From NCBI GenBank assembly GCA_019636535.1, contig JAHBXK010000003.1, forward strand, positions 119,248-183,247: DNA of 64,000 nucleotides, written 5' to 3'. Shown here one piece after another: positions 18,131 through 27,235 of the stretch. Within the stretch, counting starts at the first letter, position 1. Each line of letters begins with the position of its first letter. The position numbers and the translations under genes were made by a program. The DNA is from Phycisphaeraceae bacterium. GTDB lineage: Bacteria; Planctomycetota; Phycisphaerae; Phycisphaerales; UBA1924. Under the pieces are notes generated by a model. The model was not told where the DNA came from. It searched no databases and saw only the letters and a list, made by a program, of their open reading frames with translations.

Positions 18131-19363
18131 ATGAGCGCTCCAACCCCGAAAAAGATCGTCTTGGCGTACTCCGGCGGGCTGGATACGTCGGTGATTCTGC
18201 CGTGGCTCAAGGACCGTTATCCGGGCGTCAAACTCGTCGCCTACGCCGCGGACCTGGGACAAGGAGCGGGCGAACTCGATGGGATCGAAGAGAAGGCAAA
18301 ACGCAGCGGGGCCGACGAGGTCATCGTCGAGGATCTGCGCCGGGAGTTCGCGGAGCAGTACTGCTTCGCGATGCTTCGAGCGCACGCCGTGTACGAACAG
18401 GACTATCTGTTGGGCACCAGCATCGCCCGACCCTTGATCGCCAAGGGGCAGGTCGAAGCGGCACGCAAGACCGGCGCCGACGCCGTCAGTCACGGGGCCA
18501 CCGGCAAGGGCAACGACCAGGTTCGGTTCGAACTGACGTACATGGCGCTCGGCCCGGATCTCAAGATCATCGCGCCCTGGAAAGACCTGTCTTTCGAACT
18601 CACCAGCCGCGAGGCAGCCGTGGACTACGCGCACCGAAAGGGCGTGCCGATCGCGCAGAGCAAGGAGAAGATCTACTCCCGCGACCGCAACCTCTGGCAC
18701 TGCTCGCACGAGGGCGCGGAGATCGAGCATCCCGATCGCCGCGTCGAGGATCGCGTCTGGCTAATGACCGCCGCGGTGTCGCGGGCGCCCGACACTCCCG
18801 AGTTGGTCCGCGTGGGCTTCAGCGGCGGCAATCCCGTGTCGGTCAACGGTCGGGAGTTGCGCGGTGAGCAGATCGTGGAGGGGCTGAACGATCTCGCCGG
18901 GCGACACGCCGTCGGACAGGTCGTTCTGGTTGAAAATCGGCTCGTCGGCATGAAGAGCAGGGGCGCATACGAGACGCCGGGTGGCACGGTGCTTTACGAA
19001 GCGCACAAGGCGTTGGAGCAACTCTGCATCGAGCGTGACACGCTGCACCACAAGCAGACCATGGCGTTGCGCTACGCGGAACTGGTGTACAACGGCCAGT
19101 GGTTCCACCCGCTTCGCGAAGCGATGCAGGCCTTCATCGATCACACGCAGCGGCCCGTGAGCGGAGAGGTCACGCTCGAGATGTACAAAGGACGCGCGCA
19201 GGCGATCAGCGCAACCGCGGACGCATCGCTGTACGACCCGAAACTCGCATCGTTCGCGATGGACGGCTACGACGTCACGGCGGCGCGGGGCTTCATCGAT
19301 CTGTTCGGCTTGCCGATGAAGGTCGCCGCGATGCGAGATCGACGGGCGGGTTCCGAGCGCTGA
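18131..19363 (+). CDS. argG: Argininosuccinate synthase
   Basis: Condenses citrulline and aspartate using ATP in arginine synthesis. The N-terminal PP-loop ATP-pyrophosphatase motif is VLAYSGGLDTSVILPWL. Other family motifs include ARPLIAKGQVEAARKTGAD, GATGKGNDQVRFE, YSRDRNLWHCSHEGAEIE and KSRGAYETPGG. At 410 aa it has the usual length. It is isolated from other arg genes; the divergent neighbour is the exported EEP protein. Confidence 0.97.
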   Translation: MSAPTPKKIVLAYSGGLDTSVILPWLKDRYPGVKLVAYAADLGQGAGELDGIEEKAKRSGADEVIVEDLRREFAEQYCFAMLRAHAVYEQDYLLGTSIARPLIAKGQVEAARKTGADAVSHGATGKGNDQVRFELTYMALGPDLKIIAPWKDLSFELTSREAAVDYAHRKGVPIAQSKEKIYSRDRNLWHCSHEGAEIEHPDRRVEDRVWLMTAAVSRAPDTPELVRVGFSGGNPVSVNGRELRGEQIVEGLNDLAGRHAVGQVVLVENRLVGMKSRGAYETPGGTVLYEAHKALEQLCIERDTLHHKQTMALRYAELVYNGQWFHPLREAMQAFIDHTQRPVSGEVTLEMYKGRAQAISATADASLYDPKLASFAMDGYDVTAARGFIDLFGLPMKVAAMRDRRAGSER

Positions 19364-19465
19364 CGGGATGCACACTCCACTTTCCCGCCGAGTCGGACCT
19401 TTCATCATGTCCTCCAGACTGTCAGTAGCACTCGACACTCGCACACCACGCTCCGGAGAACCTGC

Positions 19466-22123
19466 TTGGGTCAAACGCAACTACAAGGTCTCGGGCTCGC
19501 GATGCCAGGCCCGCTCTCGGGCCTTCTCGAACTCGCCTACGACCTGACTTGGGTCTGGACCGAGCGAACGCGACAAGTCTTCGAACGCGTTGACCCGCAC
19601 CTGTGGGAACTGACGCACCACAATCCTGTGCGCACACTGGCCTTGGTCAGTCACGAACGACTGAACGAGTTAGCGGCGGATCGATCGTTCGTTGAAGAGA
19701 TCGAGCACGCCCGGGCTTCGCTGCGCGGGGGCGCAAACGCCGGAGCGTGGTTCAAGGCCCGGGAAGGCGAACTTCCCCGGACCTGGCGACCCTTCCTCGT
19801 CGCGTACTTCTGCGCCGAGTTCGGGCTGACCGAGTGCCTGCAGATTTACTCAGGCGGCCTGGGATTGCTCGCGGGTGACCACCTCCGCAGCTGTGCCCAG
19901 ATGGGTCTGCCGCTGGTCGGCGTAGGCCTGCTCTATCGCAATGGATATTTCCACCAGTCGCTCGACGGCCACGGCACGCAGCAGGAACTCATGCCGGGCA
20001 TCGACCCTGACCGCCAGCCGGTTCGCCGCGTGATCGACGGTTCGACCGGCCGGCAACTCCGTGTGGCGATTCGGTTCCCTCAGCGCGACGTGCAGGCGGC
20101 GGTGTGGCGCGCCGATGTCGGAACGGTCCGACTCTATCTGCTCGACACCGACATCGATGAGAACTCGCCGCACGATCGCCAGATCACCTCGAACCTCTAT
20201 CTAGGTGACCAGACCCGCCGGATCGAGCAGGAGATCGTGCTGGGAATCGGGGGTGTCCGCGCGCTCGAAGCGTGCGGTGAGCACGCGAGCGTCTACCACA
20301 TGAACGAGGGCCACGCGGCTTTCCTCGCGCTCGAACGCATCCGTATGTTCCGCGCAACAACGAACGCGACGTTCGATCAGGCACGCGAAGCGGCCGCGCC
20401 GTCACACGTCTTCACCACGCACACGCCCGTCCCTGCTGGGATCGATCGCTTCAGCCCGTCGCTGGTCACGCACTATCTCGGAGACTACTTGCCTGAACTC
20501 GGGCTCGACGGCGAGGGCCTGATGGCTCTCGGCCGCGAGGACGTTGCCAACCGACACGAGGCGTTCTCCATGGCGGTGCTTGCGCTGCGAACAAGCCGGC
20601 TGTGCAACGGCGTCAGCCGGCTGCACGGGGAGGTCAGCCGGCGGATGTGGCGGAACATCTGGCCGGAGACGCCGATCAGCGACGTGCCGATCGGGCACGT
20701 GACGAACGGTGTGCACACGGACTTTTGGGTCGGACGTCACGTTGCGGATCTCTTCGACCGCCACGTCTCTTCGGGCTGGCGCGAGCGCCCGACCGATGCG
20801 GAGTTATGGAAGCGGTCAGACCAGATTCCGGACGCCGAACTGTGGCGAGCACGCGGCCGAGCCCGGTCCGATCTGGTCCGATTCTGTCACGACCAGATGG
20901 CCGCGGGCCGAACGGGTGGGATCGCCGCGTGCCTTGATCCCAACGTGCTGACGGTGGGCTTTGCCCGCCGGTTCGCGGGGTACAAGCGTGCCACGCTCTT
21001 GCTCCGAGACCCTCACCGTCTCGCCGCGATCCTTCGCGGCCATCGGGCACCCGGACCCGTTCAACTCGTGATCAGCGGCAAGAGCCATCCGGGCGACGGT
21101 TGGGGCAAGATGCTGATCCGCGAGATCGTTGAGTTTGCTCGGAGCCCGCTCGCCGGCGGTCGCGTTCTGTTCGTCGAGGACTACTCGATCCAGGTCGCCC
21201 GGGCGATGGTACAGGGATGCGATGTCTGGCTCAACACGCCCATCCGGGGTCTCGAAGCGAGCGGCACCAGCGGCATGAAGGCCGCGATGAACGGCGTGCT
21301 GAACGCCTCGGTCCGCGACGGCTGGTGGGATGAAGTTGACGATCCCGAGTCCGGCTTCGACATCGAAGCACGCGGCACTTATCCGAACGATGCGCCGGAC
21401 GAGGATCGTGAGACCTTCGAATCTGAAGCGCTCTATCGCCTTCTCGAAAGCCGGATCGTGCCGGAGTTCTACACGCGGAGCGGGGATAGTGCCGATGCCG
21501 TTCCACCAAGATGGCTCGCACGAATGCGTGCGAGCATCGCGTCGCTGCTCCCCGCCTTCAGCACCCACCGAATGATCGAAGACTACGCGGAGCGGTACTA
21601 CTTCCCGGCTCACCTCGCGGCTTCGGCTCTTCTTTCGACTGACCAGGCGGGAGGGCATTCCGCGAGCGTGCTCTCCGAGATCTCCCGCGCGGGTGGCCTC
21701 GCTGACCAGATTTCACGCTGGCGCGAACACTGGGCGAGGGTCGATGTCGTGGAGTGCTCGGTGACGCAACTCGGAGAGCGCGGAGAGTTTTCCGCCTCGG
21801 CCACGATTCGCACCGGCGGACTGGCGCACTCCGAATTGCTGGTCGAGGGCATCACCGGGACTCCCGACGCAACGGGTCGGCTCGATCATGTCGTCCGATT
21901 CTCGCTCGGACCCGCCGAGTCGAACGCATCGCGACCGGATCCGGATGGGTTCGCACGCTTCGCCGGACGCATCAAGATCGATCCGGCCGCAGCCGATCGG
22001 ACTGCCGTCATCGTGCGAGTGCTTCCATCAGATGATCGCCTCGTCAACCCGTTCATTCCGGGGCTCATCCGCAACGGCCCGCTCGTGCCTCTTGCTCACA
22101 CCTCGATGACGAGGAACGTGTGA
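19466..22123 (+). CDS. glgP: Alpha-glucan phosphorylase (long bacterial type)
   Basis: Phosphorolyses alpha-1,4-glucans to glucose-1-phosphate. The N-terminal DUF3417-type segment reads LLELAYDLTWVWTERTRQVF. The core has CAEFGLTECLQIYSGGLGLLAGDH (first 20 residues are diagnostic), VYHMNEGHAAFL, and FARRFAGYKRATLLL. The PLP lysine region is EASGTSGMKAAMNG near residue 610. At 885 aa it matches the phosphorylase family that carries the extra N-terminal domain. The start is a TTG at 19466 with GGAG just upstream. Its stop overlaps the next gene's GTG, suggesting coupling. No glycogen synthase or branching enzyme is in the window. Confidence 0.93.
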   Translation: MGQTQLQGLGLAMPGPLSGLLELAYDLTWVWTERTRQVFERVDPHLWELTHHNPVRTLALVSHERLNELAADRSFVEEIEHARASLRGGANAGAWFKAREGELPRTWRPFLVAYFCAEFGLTECLQIYSGGLGLLAGDHLRSCAQMGLPLVGVGLLYRNGYFHQSLDGHGTQQELMPGIDPDRQPVRRVIDGSTGRQLRVAIRFPQRDVQAAVWRADVGTVRLYLLDTDIDENSPHDRQITSNLYLGDQTRRIEQEIVLGIGGVRALEACGEHASVYHMNEGHAAFLALERIRMFRATTNATFDQAREAAAPSHVFTTHTPVPAGIDRFSPSLVTHYLGDYLPELGLDGEGLMALGREDVANRHEAFSMAVLALRTSRLCNGVSRLHGEVSRRMWRNIWPETPISDVPIGHVTNGVHTDFWVGRHVADLFDRHVSSGWRERPTDAELWKRSDQIPDAELWRARGRARSDLVRFCHDQMAAGRTGGIAACLDPNVLTVGFARRFAGYKRATLLLRDPHRLAAILRGHRAPGPVQLVISGKSHPGDGWGKMLIREIVEFARSPLAGGRVLFVEDYSIQVARAMVQGCDVWLNTPIRGLEASGTSGMKAAMNGVLNASVRDGWWDEVDDPESGFDIEARGTYPNDAPDEDRETFESEALYRLLESRIVPEFYTRSGDSADAVPPRWLARMRASIASLLPAFSTHRMIEDYAERYYFPAHLAASALLSTDQAGGHSASVLSEISRAGGLADQISRWREHWARVDVVECSVTQLGERGEFSASATIRTGGLAHSELLVEGITGTPDATGRLDHVVRFSLGPAESNASRPDPDGFARFAGRIKIDPAAADRTAVIVRVLPSDDRLVNPFIPGLIRNGPLVPLAHTSMTRNV

Positions 22124-22998
22124 ACGAACTGATCCTTGCATTCTTGGGCGATTGTGTCGGCTCGCCCGGCAGAGCGGCCGTCGGCGGGGCTGTGCGCCAA
22201 CTTCGCTCTTCGATCACCCCCACGATCATCGTCGTCAACGGAGAGAACAGCCGGAACGGATCGGGGATCAGCCCGGACAACTATCGCGAATTGAGACGCA
22301 CCGGCGCACCACCGCCGGGTCCCCCGATGCGCATGGGTGCCGATGCGATCACACTCGGCGATCACTGCTACAAGGACAGGGCAATCGTCCCCTTCCTCCA
22401 CGATCCGGAAGAGCCCATCGCACGCCCGGCGAACCTGTCACTCTCAGCGCCCGGCAAGAGATTGATCCGTCTCAACAACCCGTCACCGGCCGTAACCGCG
22501 GGATGCGTTCCGATCTACGTGGTCACCGTGCTCGGCCGAATCTTCATGCCGATGGCCGCCGACAGCCCCTTCGACGCCGTGGACCGCGAACTCTCCGCCA
22601 TTCAAGAGCCCGACGCGATCGTGCTCGTCGAGATCCACGCCGAGGCCACAAGCGAGAAGCAGGCGATGGCCTGGCACTGCCTCGAGAGGTGGAGCGCCCC
22701 CACGCGAGCGCGCGTCGTAGCCGTTGTCGGGACGCACACGCACGTACAAACGGCCGACGCGAGGATCCTCGAGCATTCGCTGGCGACGATCACGGATGCT
22801 GGCATGTGCGGCCCCCACAACGGCGTCATTGGCCGCGATGCCCGAGCAACCGTCGAGGCGATGACGGTCCAATCACCGACCCCGCTGGACGTTGCGGCAG
22901 GAGATGTACGGGCTCGCGGCGTGCGCATCCGCATCGACACGGACACTCGAAGCCCCCTCTCCATCGAAACGCTCAATGTGCCGGTCGAATCGCCCTGA
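22120..22998 (+). CDS. YmdB/TIGR00282-like metallophosphoesterase
   Basis: Family members are calcineurin-like phosphodiesterases that act on 2',3'-cyclic nucleotides or cAMP. Visible motifs: LAFLGDCVGSPGR at the N-terminus, VVNGENSRNGSGI, VEIHAEATSEKQAMAW, VVGTHTHVQTADARIL and ITDAGMCGP. The motif that is normally GNH reads GDHCYKDR here, replacing a metal-ligand Asn with Asp. A short Pro-rich insert (APPPGPPMRM) precedes it. The GTG start overlaps the glgP stop by four bases. At 292 aa it is slightly longer than usual. Family membership is clear; substrate and activity are inferred. Confidence 0.85.
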   Translation: MNELILAFLGDCVGSPGRAAVGGAVRQLRSSITPTIIVVNGENSRNGSGISPDNYRELRRTGAPPPGPPMRMGADAITLGDHCYKDRAIVPFLHDPEEPIARPANLSLSAPGKRLIRLNNPSPAVTAGCVPIYVVTVLGRIFMPMAADSPFDAVDRELSAIQEPDAIVLVEIHAEATSEKQAMAWHCLERWSAPTRARVVAVVGTHTHVQTADARILEHSLATITDAGMCGPHNGVIGRDARATVEAMTVQSPTPLDVAAGDVRARGVRIRIDTDTRSPLSIETLNVPVESP

Positions 22999-23004
22999 CG
23001 TGAC

Positions 23005-23793
23005 TCACGCCAACAGCCAGGGAGCGTCCGCGACCGCTTGAGCCAGCATGCCGCCGCGCGACCGCATGGCGACCATGTTGCCCTGCAGCGATCGGCCGGG
23101 ACATGCCGACCGCCCGATCTCGCGGTGCGTGTAGACGCGAGAGATCGGCACGCGGTGCGTCCTCATCTGGGTGACGAGTAGACGCTGCAACGAGTCGAGC
23201 GACTGCGGCGTGGGCCGCTGATGCTCGAAGTTGCCCATGAGCATGATGCCAAGGTTGTTCTCGTTCTGATCTTTGACGTGGGCGCCCTGCTTCCACGATG
23301 GCCGGCACTCCCAGACCCTTCCCTGAGGGTCGATGGCGTAGTGATATCCGATATCCGCCCAACCGTTGCGCACGTGCGTCGACCGAATCGACTCCAAGTG
23401 AGCAGCAGCATCCGCCTGCGAACGGAGCGAAGAGTTGTCCATCGCCGAGTGGTGCACGGTGATCCTGCGCACTCCGTTCATGTCGTAGCACTCGCGCGGG
23501 CGAGCGATGCCCTGTCGCGTCCAAGCGTTACGCGGCATCATCGCGACCGAACCACCGCCGCTGGGATGTGGGAGCGGCCTCGGCTGGAACGGCGGCGGCG
23601 CCACACCAGGACCGTAGATCGGACCGTTCGAGACACTGACGGACGTAGGCGACCCGGCCGTGGTGGTTGCGCGACGTTGATTGCACCCCGTCAGCAGGAA
23701 CGCGCCGAGGGCAAGCCCCCCGAGAAGCACTTCCCGCCTCCCCGGAACGTGTCGATCGCCCTCACCCGCCCGTTGATTGCCCGTGCCGTTCAT
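23005..23793 (-). CDS. Exported N-acetylmuramoyl-L-alanine amidase / PGRP-like protein
   Basis: Predicted zinc amidase that cuts between MurNAc and L-Ala of peptidoglycan. The N-terminus has a twin-arginine-like RREVLLGGLALGAFLLTGC, which is also a lipobox, so a membrane-anchored lipoprotein is likely. After a Pro/Ser linker, the amidase_2/PGRP domain shows ITVHHSAMDN (zinc His), IGYHYAIDPQGRVWECRP, and YTHREIGRSACPG (second His and zinc Cys). The start at ATG 23793 gives 262 aa; an open frame continues to 23862. It is convergent with the YmdB-like gene, with 6 bp between the stops. Confidence 0.88.
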   Translation of the reverse strand: MNGTGNQRAGEGDRHVPGRREVLLGGLALGAFLLTGCNQRRATTTAGSPTSVSVSNGPIYGPGVAPPPFQPRPLPHPSGGGSVAMMPRNAWTRQGIARPRECYDMNGVRRITVHHSAMDNSSLRSQADAAAHLESIRSTHVRNGWADIGYHYAIDPQGRVWECRPSWKQGAHVKDQNENNLGIMLMGNFEHQRPTPQSLDSLQRLLVTQMRTHRVPISRVYTHREIGRSACPGRSLQGNMVAMRSRGGMLAQAVADAPWLLA

Positions 23794-23982
23794 GCCTGCC
23801 CCTGTACCGATGCCCTGCGAGCAACCGCCGAACCGCGATCCCACGACGAGGCGAACCGCCACGCGCTCATCGATTGTGGGCTCGCCGGCCGTTCACAAAC
23901 AGAGTGTACTCCAGAGTTTGCAAGCGGCTCCGCCGCCCGACAGTTTCATCGGTCCGCTCCGCACGCGCGGGCCAATCTTCCC

Positions 23983-26043
23983 CTAACTTTCGGACCGGTA
24001 CAACCACTCGGTCTCATAACGTTCCAGTTCATTCGCGACTTGGTCCCGCTCCTCCAGCGCCTTGCGGCATCTGTCAGGGTCTGAGAAGACCTTTGGATCG
24101 GCGAGGTGCCGGTCCGCGTCCTTCAGCGAGCGCTCGAGCGCAGCCAACTCCCTTTCAAGACGCTCCAATGGCATCCAAGAGAGGCCCGTCGGCGGCTTGG
24201 GATTGACCGAGCCCGCGGAAGACGACACGGCTGACTTTGAGGTTGATTTGCTCGGATTGGTCGCTGTTCCACGGTCACCGGGAAGTGCAGCCCGATCGTT
24301 GTGACCACTGCCCGGCCGTACCTTGGCCGAGTCCGCCGCCCGCGCCTGCTCGAGTTGCTTGCGGTGGTACTCGCTGTAATTGCCGTGAAAGACGGTCACG
24401 CCCCCGGCCCCGTCGAAGACCAGCAGGTGGTCGCACGTCGCGTCGATGAGTGCGCGGTCGTGGGAGATGAGCAGGAGCGTTCCTTGATATCCCTCTCCGT
24501 CGTCCGCACGGCGGAGCGACTGCTCCAACCGCTCGGCGGATGGGATATCGAGGTGGTTCGTCGGTTCGTCGAGAACCAGGAGGTTCTTGGCCGAGGCGAG
24601 CAGCCCCGCCAGCCGCGCCCTTGATCGCTCGCCCCCCGACAACGAGCCGATCGCTTTCTCCTGCTCGGCTCCCGAGAACAGGAACATACCCGCGAGGTCG
24701 CGAGCCTGCTGCTCGCTGAGCAGTTGCGTTGGGCTCTCGCGCCGGATGACGGTCTGCAAATACTGGTAGACTGCCAGATCGGCATCTTCGTCCGGGGGAA
24801 GTTGCGCAAAGTAACCAGTCACCACGTTTGCGCCGACGCGAACCGTCCCCTCGCTCAGTTCCGCCTGTCCCAACAGGCACTTGATGAGCGTCGACTTCCC
24901 CGCGCCGTTCGGACCGATGATGCCCCAGCGATCCCCGCGGGAGATCGTCAGCGTCAGATCATGAAACAGCGTCAGCCTGCCCTGATTGGTGGTGGAAACG
25001 GCCGACGAACCGTCAGCATCAAACCACTTGCTCGCGTGACGCAGCACGGCGACCTGGTCGCCACTGCGCGGCGCATCCGGTAGAATCATGCGTATCGAGG
25101 CCATCTCCATCGGACGGTCGATCGCGAACAACTCCTTCTGTCGCTCCAACTTGGAGAGCCTGCCCTGCGCTTCTTTGGCCCGCTGGCCGGCCTTGAACCG
25201 GCGAATGAACTCCTCTTCCTTGGCCCACTCCGATCGCTGATTCTCGTACGCACGCTGCTGAGTCAGCAGACGCTGCTTGCGGATCTCGGTGAAGGCCGTG
25301 TAGTTCCCCGGGTAATCGATCAGACGTCCCGACTCGACCTCGACGATCCTGTCGACCACCCGATCGAGCAAGTACCGATCGTGCGAGATGAGCAGGACAG
25401 CGCCCTCGAACTCGTTGACGAGAAACTCCTCCAACCACTCGCGACCGGCGATGTCGAGATGGTTCGTCGGTTCGTCGAGCAGGAGCAAATCGGGACTCTC
25501 CAGCAGCAGTTTGGCGAGCGCCAACCGCCCCTTCTGTCCGCCTGAGAGTCCCCGCACCGGCAGTCCGAACTGCTCATCGACAAACCCAAGACCGTGCAGC
25601 ACCTGCTCGACCTTGTGCTCAACCGCGTATCCCCCCAGCGCATCAAGCCGAGTCTGAAGGTCGGACTGTCGCTTGAGCAACCTCTGCAGCATGTCCCCGG
25701 CCGCGTTCTCCGTGAGCTCGAGGTCGCGAAACACTTCGTCGAGTTCGCGGTGCAACCGACGCAACTCGGTCATTCCGGCCGCGGCTTCCTCGAGCAACGT
25801 GTGATCGGGGTTCAACTCCGGATCCTGGGTCAGGTAGCCGACCCGGCTGCCGCGTTGCGCAACCACCGAACCGCTGTCGGGCCGTAGGCGACCGGCCAGG
25901 ACTCGGAACAACGTGGTCTTGCCGACGCCGTTCCGACCGACCAGCCCGACTTTCTGCCCCGACTCGAGCGAAAACGAGACACCGTCCAGCAGCACGCGTG
26001 TGCCGATCGTGTAACGCAGATTCGTCGCAGAAAGCACTGGCAT
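23983..26043 (-). CDS. uup: ABC-F family ATPase (Uup-like)
   Basis: Tandem ABC ATPase without membrane domains; family members act on ribosomes or DNA integrity. First cassette: Walker A GLVGRNGVGKTTL and signature LSGGQKGRLALAK with LLLLDEPTNHLDI. Second: GIIGPNGAGKSTL and LSGGERSRARLAG with LVLDEPTNHLDI. A linker rich in basic residues (RRFKAGQRAKEAQGRLSK) joins them. The C-terminus after a Ser/Lys-rich stretch is a coiled coil (LERLERELAALERSLKDAD), as in Uup. ATG 26043 precedes MPVLSATNLRYTIG, the usual ABC-F start; the open frame reaches 26268. Naming it Uup rather than another ABC-F is an inference from the coiled coil. Confidence 0.92.
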   Translation of the reverse strand: MPVLSATNLRYTIGTRVLLDGVSFSLESGQKVGLVGRNGVGKTTLFRVLAGRLRPDSGSVVAQRGSRVGYLTQDPELNPDHTLLEEAAAGMTELRRLHRELDEVFRDLELTENAAGDMLQRLLKRQSDLQTRLDALGGYAVEHKVEQVLHGLGFVDEQFGLPVRGLSGGQKGRLALAKLLLESPDLLLLDEPTNHLDIAGREWLEEFLVNEFEGAVLLISHDRYLLDRVVDRIVEVESGRLIDYPGNYTAFTEIRKQRLLTQQRAYENQRSEWAKEEEFIRRFKAGQRAKEAQGRLSKLERQKELFAIDRPMEMASIRMILPDAPRSGDQVAVLRHASKWFDADGSSAVSTTNQGRLTLFHDLTLTISRGDRWGIIGPNGAGKSTLIKCLLGQAELSEGTVRVGANVVTGYFAQLPPDEDADLAVYQYLQTVIRRESPTQLLSEQQARDLAGMFLFSGAEQEKAIGSLSGGERSRARLAGLLASAKNLLVLDEPTNHLDIPSAERLEQSLRRADDGEGYQGTLLLISHDRALIDATCDHLLVFDGAGGVTVFHGNYSEYHRKQLEQARAADSAKVRPGSGHNDRAALPGDRGTATNPSKSTSKSAVSSSAGSVNPKPPTGLSWMPLERLERELAALERSLKDADRHLADPKVFSDPDRCRKALEERDQVANELERYETEWLYRSES

Positions 26044-26336
26044 GGAATCGAATCGTTGGGGGACATCACGGCAATCACCATGAGGCGACCTTACATCGTC
26101 ACACTGACCGTGCTTGAGACGGATGAGACAAGGGGCGGATGCTACGCGGGCGAGAGGCCCGGATCGTGCCGCATCCGAAGAGCGATCCACGGATTGTCCA
26201 GACGAAGCGACAAGGCGGCGGCGGCGGGTGGTGATCGAACAAGGGATCACTAATCTCTCCGGTCTCACTGAAGGAAACCGGACGCTCGGTGTCCCCGGTT
26301 CTTAGCCCCGATTCATCCCGCCATCAAGGAGCCGAC

Positions 26337-27203
26337 ATGTCGATGTCCTTCGCAGGCACTCTCCCTGCCGCACTCACCCTGTCCGCCACTGCGCTTCTAG
26401 TGCTCTCCACGGGCGCAGCGGCCGAGTCGTTCGTTGAGCACGCCGAGCGTGCCACGGTTCTGCCAGCCGGAACCTACGCCGAACCGCCCGCCGACGCTGA
26501 CCCCGCCGCGGATATAGCCGTAGCTCCGGCCGATCCCGACTCATTCTTCGAGGGCTGGACGGGCAGTTTCGCGTTTGGCATGAACGGCGCCAGCGGCAAC
26601 ACGGAGCGGTTCGGTTTAAGGGCGCAGTTTGACGCCCGGCGTGAAACAAGCAAGATCGTTACCTCCTTCGGCGCGCTCTACGTCTACGCCACCGATGACG
26701 GCAACAAGTCGGAGCATCGTGGAGAACTCAACGCACGCAACGATTGGAAACTGGGAGAAGACTCGCGTTGGCGCATCTATGCCCTCGGACGTGCCGAGTA
26801 CAACGAGTTCAAGGACTGGCGCTGGCGCGTGTCGGCCTTTGCCGGCGTCGGATATGCGCTCATTCAGAACGAGACCACGCTGTTTCTCCCTCGCGTGGGT
26901 ATCGGCGGTAGCCGTGAGTTCGGAGGCACGGCCAACGACATCGTCCCCGAACTCAACCTCGGCTGGGACTTCGAGCACAAGTTCAACGAGAACGTCAAGT
27001 TCTTCAACGTGTTCGACTACTACCCGTCGCTCAAGAACTTCAGCGACTTCCGGATGGAGACCAGCGCGGGACTGGACGTGATACTGAGCAAGGAGAACAA
27101 CCTCTCGCTCAGGTTGGGCGTGGAGAACAGGCACGACTCGACGCCGGAGGGAGCCAAGAAAAACGACTTCACGTACTTCGCGCTGATCGCGTACAACTTC
27201 TGA
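26337..27203 (+). CDS. DUF481 outer-membrane beta-barrel protein (YdiY-like)
   Basis: Predicted outer-membrane barrel of unknown substrate. The signal peptide is AALTLSATALLVLSTGAAAE, followed by an Ala/Pro/Asp-rich stretch. The barrel starts at WTGSFAFGMNGASGNTERFG, the usual DUF481 opening with the GN motif. Alternating aromatic strands run to the end (DFTYFALIAYNF, terminal Phe). ATG 26337 is supported by AAGGAG six bases upstream; length 288 aa. It is convergent with mcsB. Confidence 0.85.
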   Translation: MSMSFAGTLPAALTLSATALLVLSTGAAAESFVEHAERATVLPAGTYAEPPADADPAADIAVAPADPDSFFEGWTGSFAFGMNGASGNTERFGLRAQFDARRETSKIVTSFGALYVYATDDGNKSEHRGELNARNDWKLGEDSRWRIYALGRAEYNEFKDWRWRVSAFAGVGYALIQNETTLFLPRVGIGGSREFGGTANDIVPELNLGWDFEHKFNENVKFFNVFDYYPSLKNFSDFRMETSAGLDVILSKENNLSLRLGVENRHDSTPEGAKKNDFTYFALIAYNF

Positions 27204-27235
27204 CGAGCCGGCCCCGCTTGGGATGATCGAGACCG

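Noticed and set aside
19407..19480. Small ORF starting at ATG 19407 before glgP
   Set aside because: Different frame from glgP, short, and with no ribosome binding site or known family.
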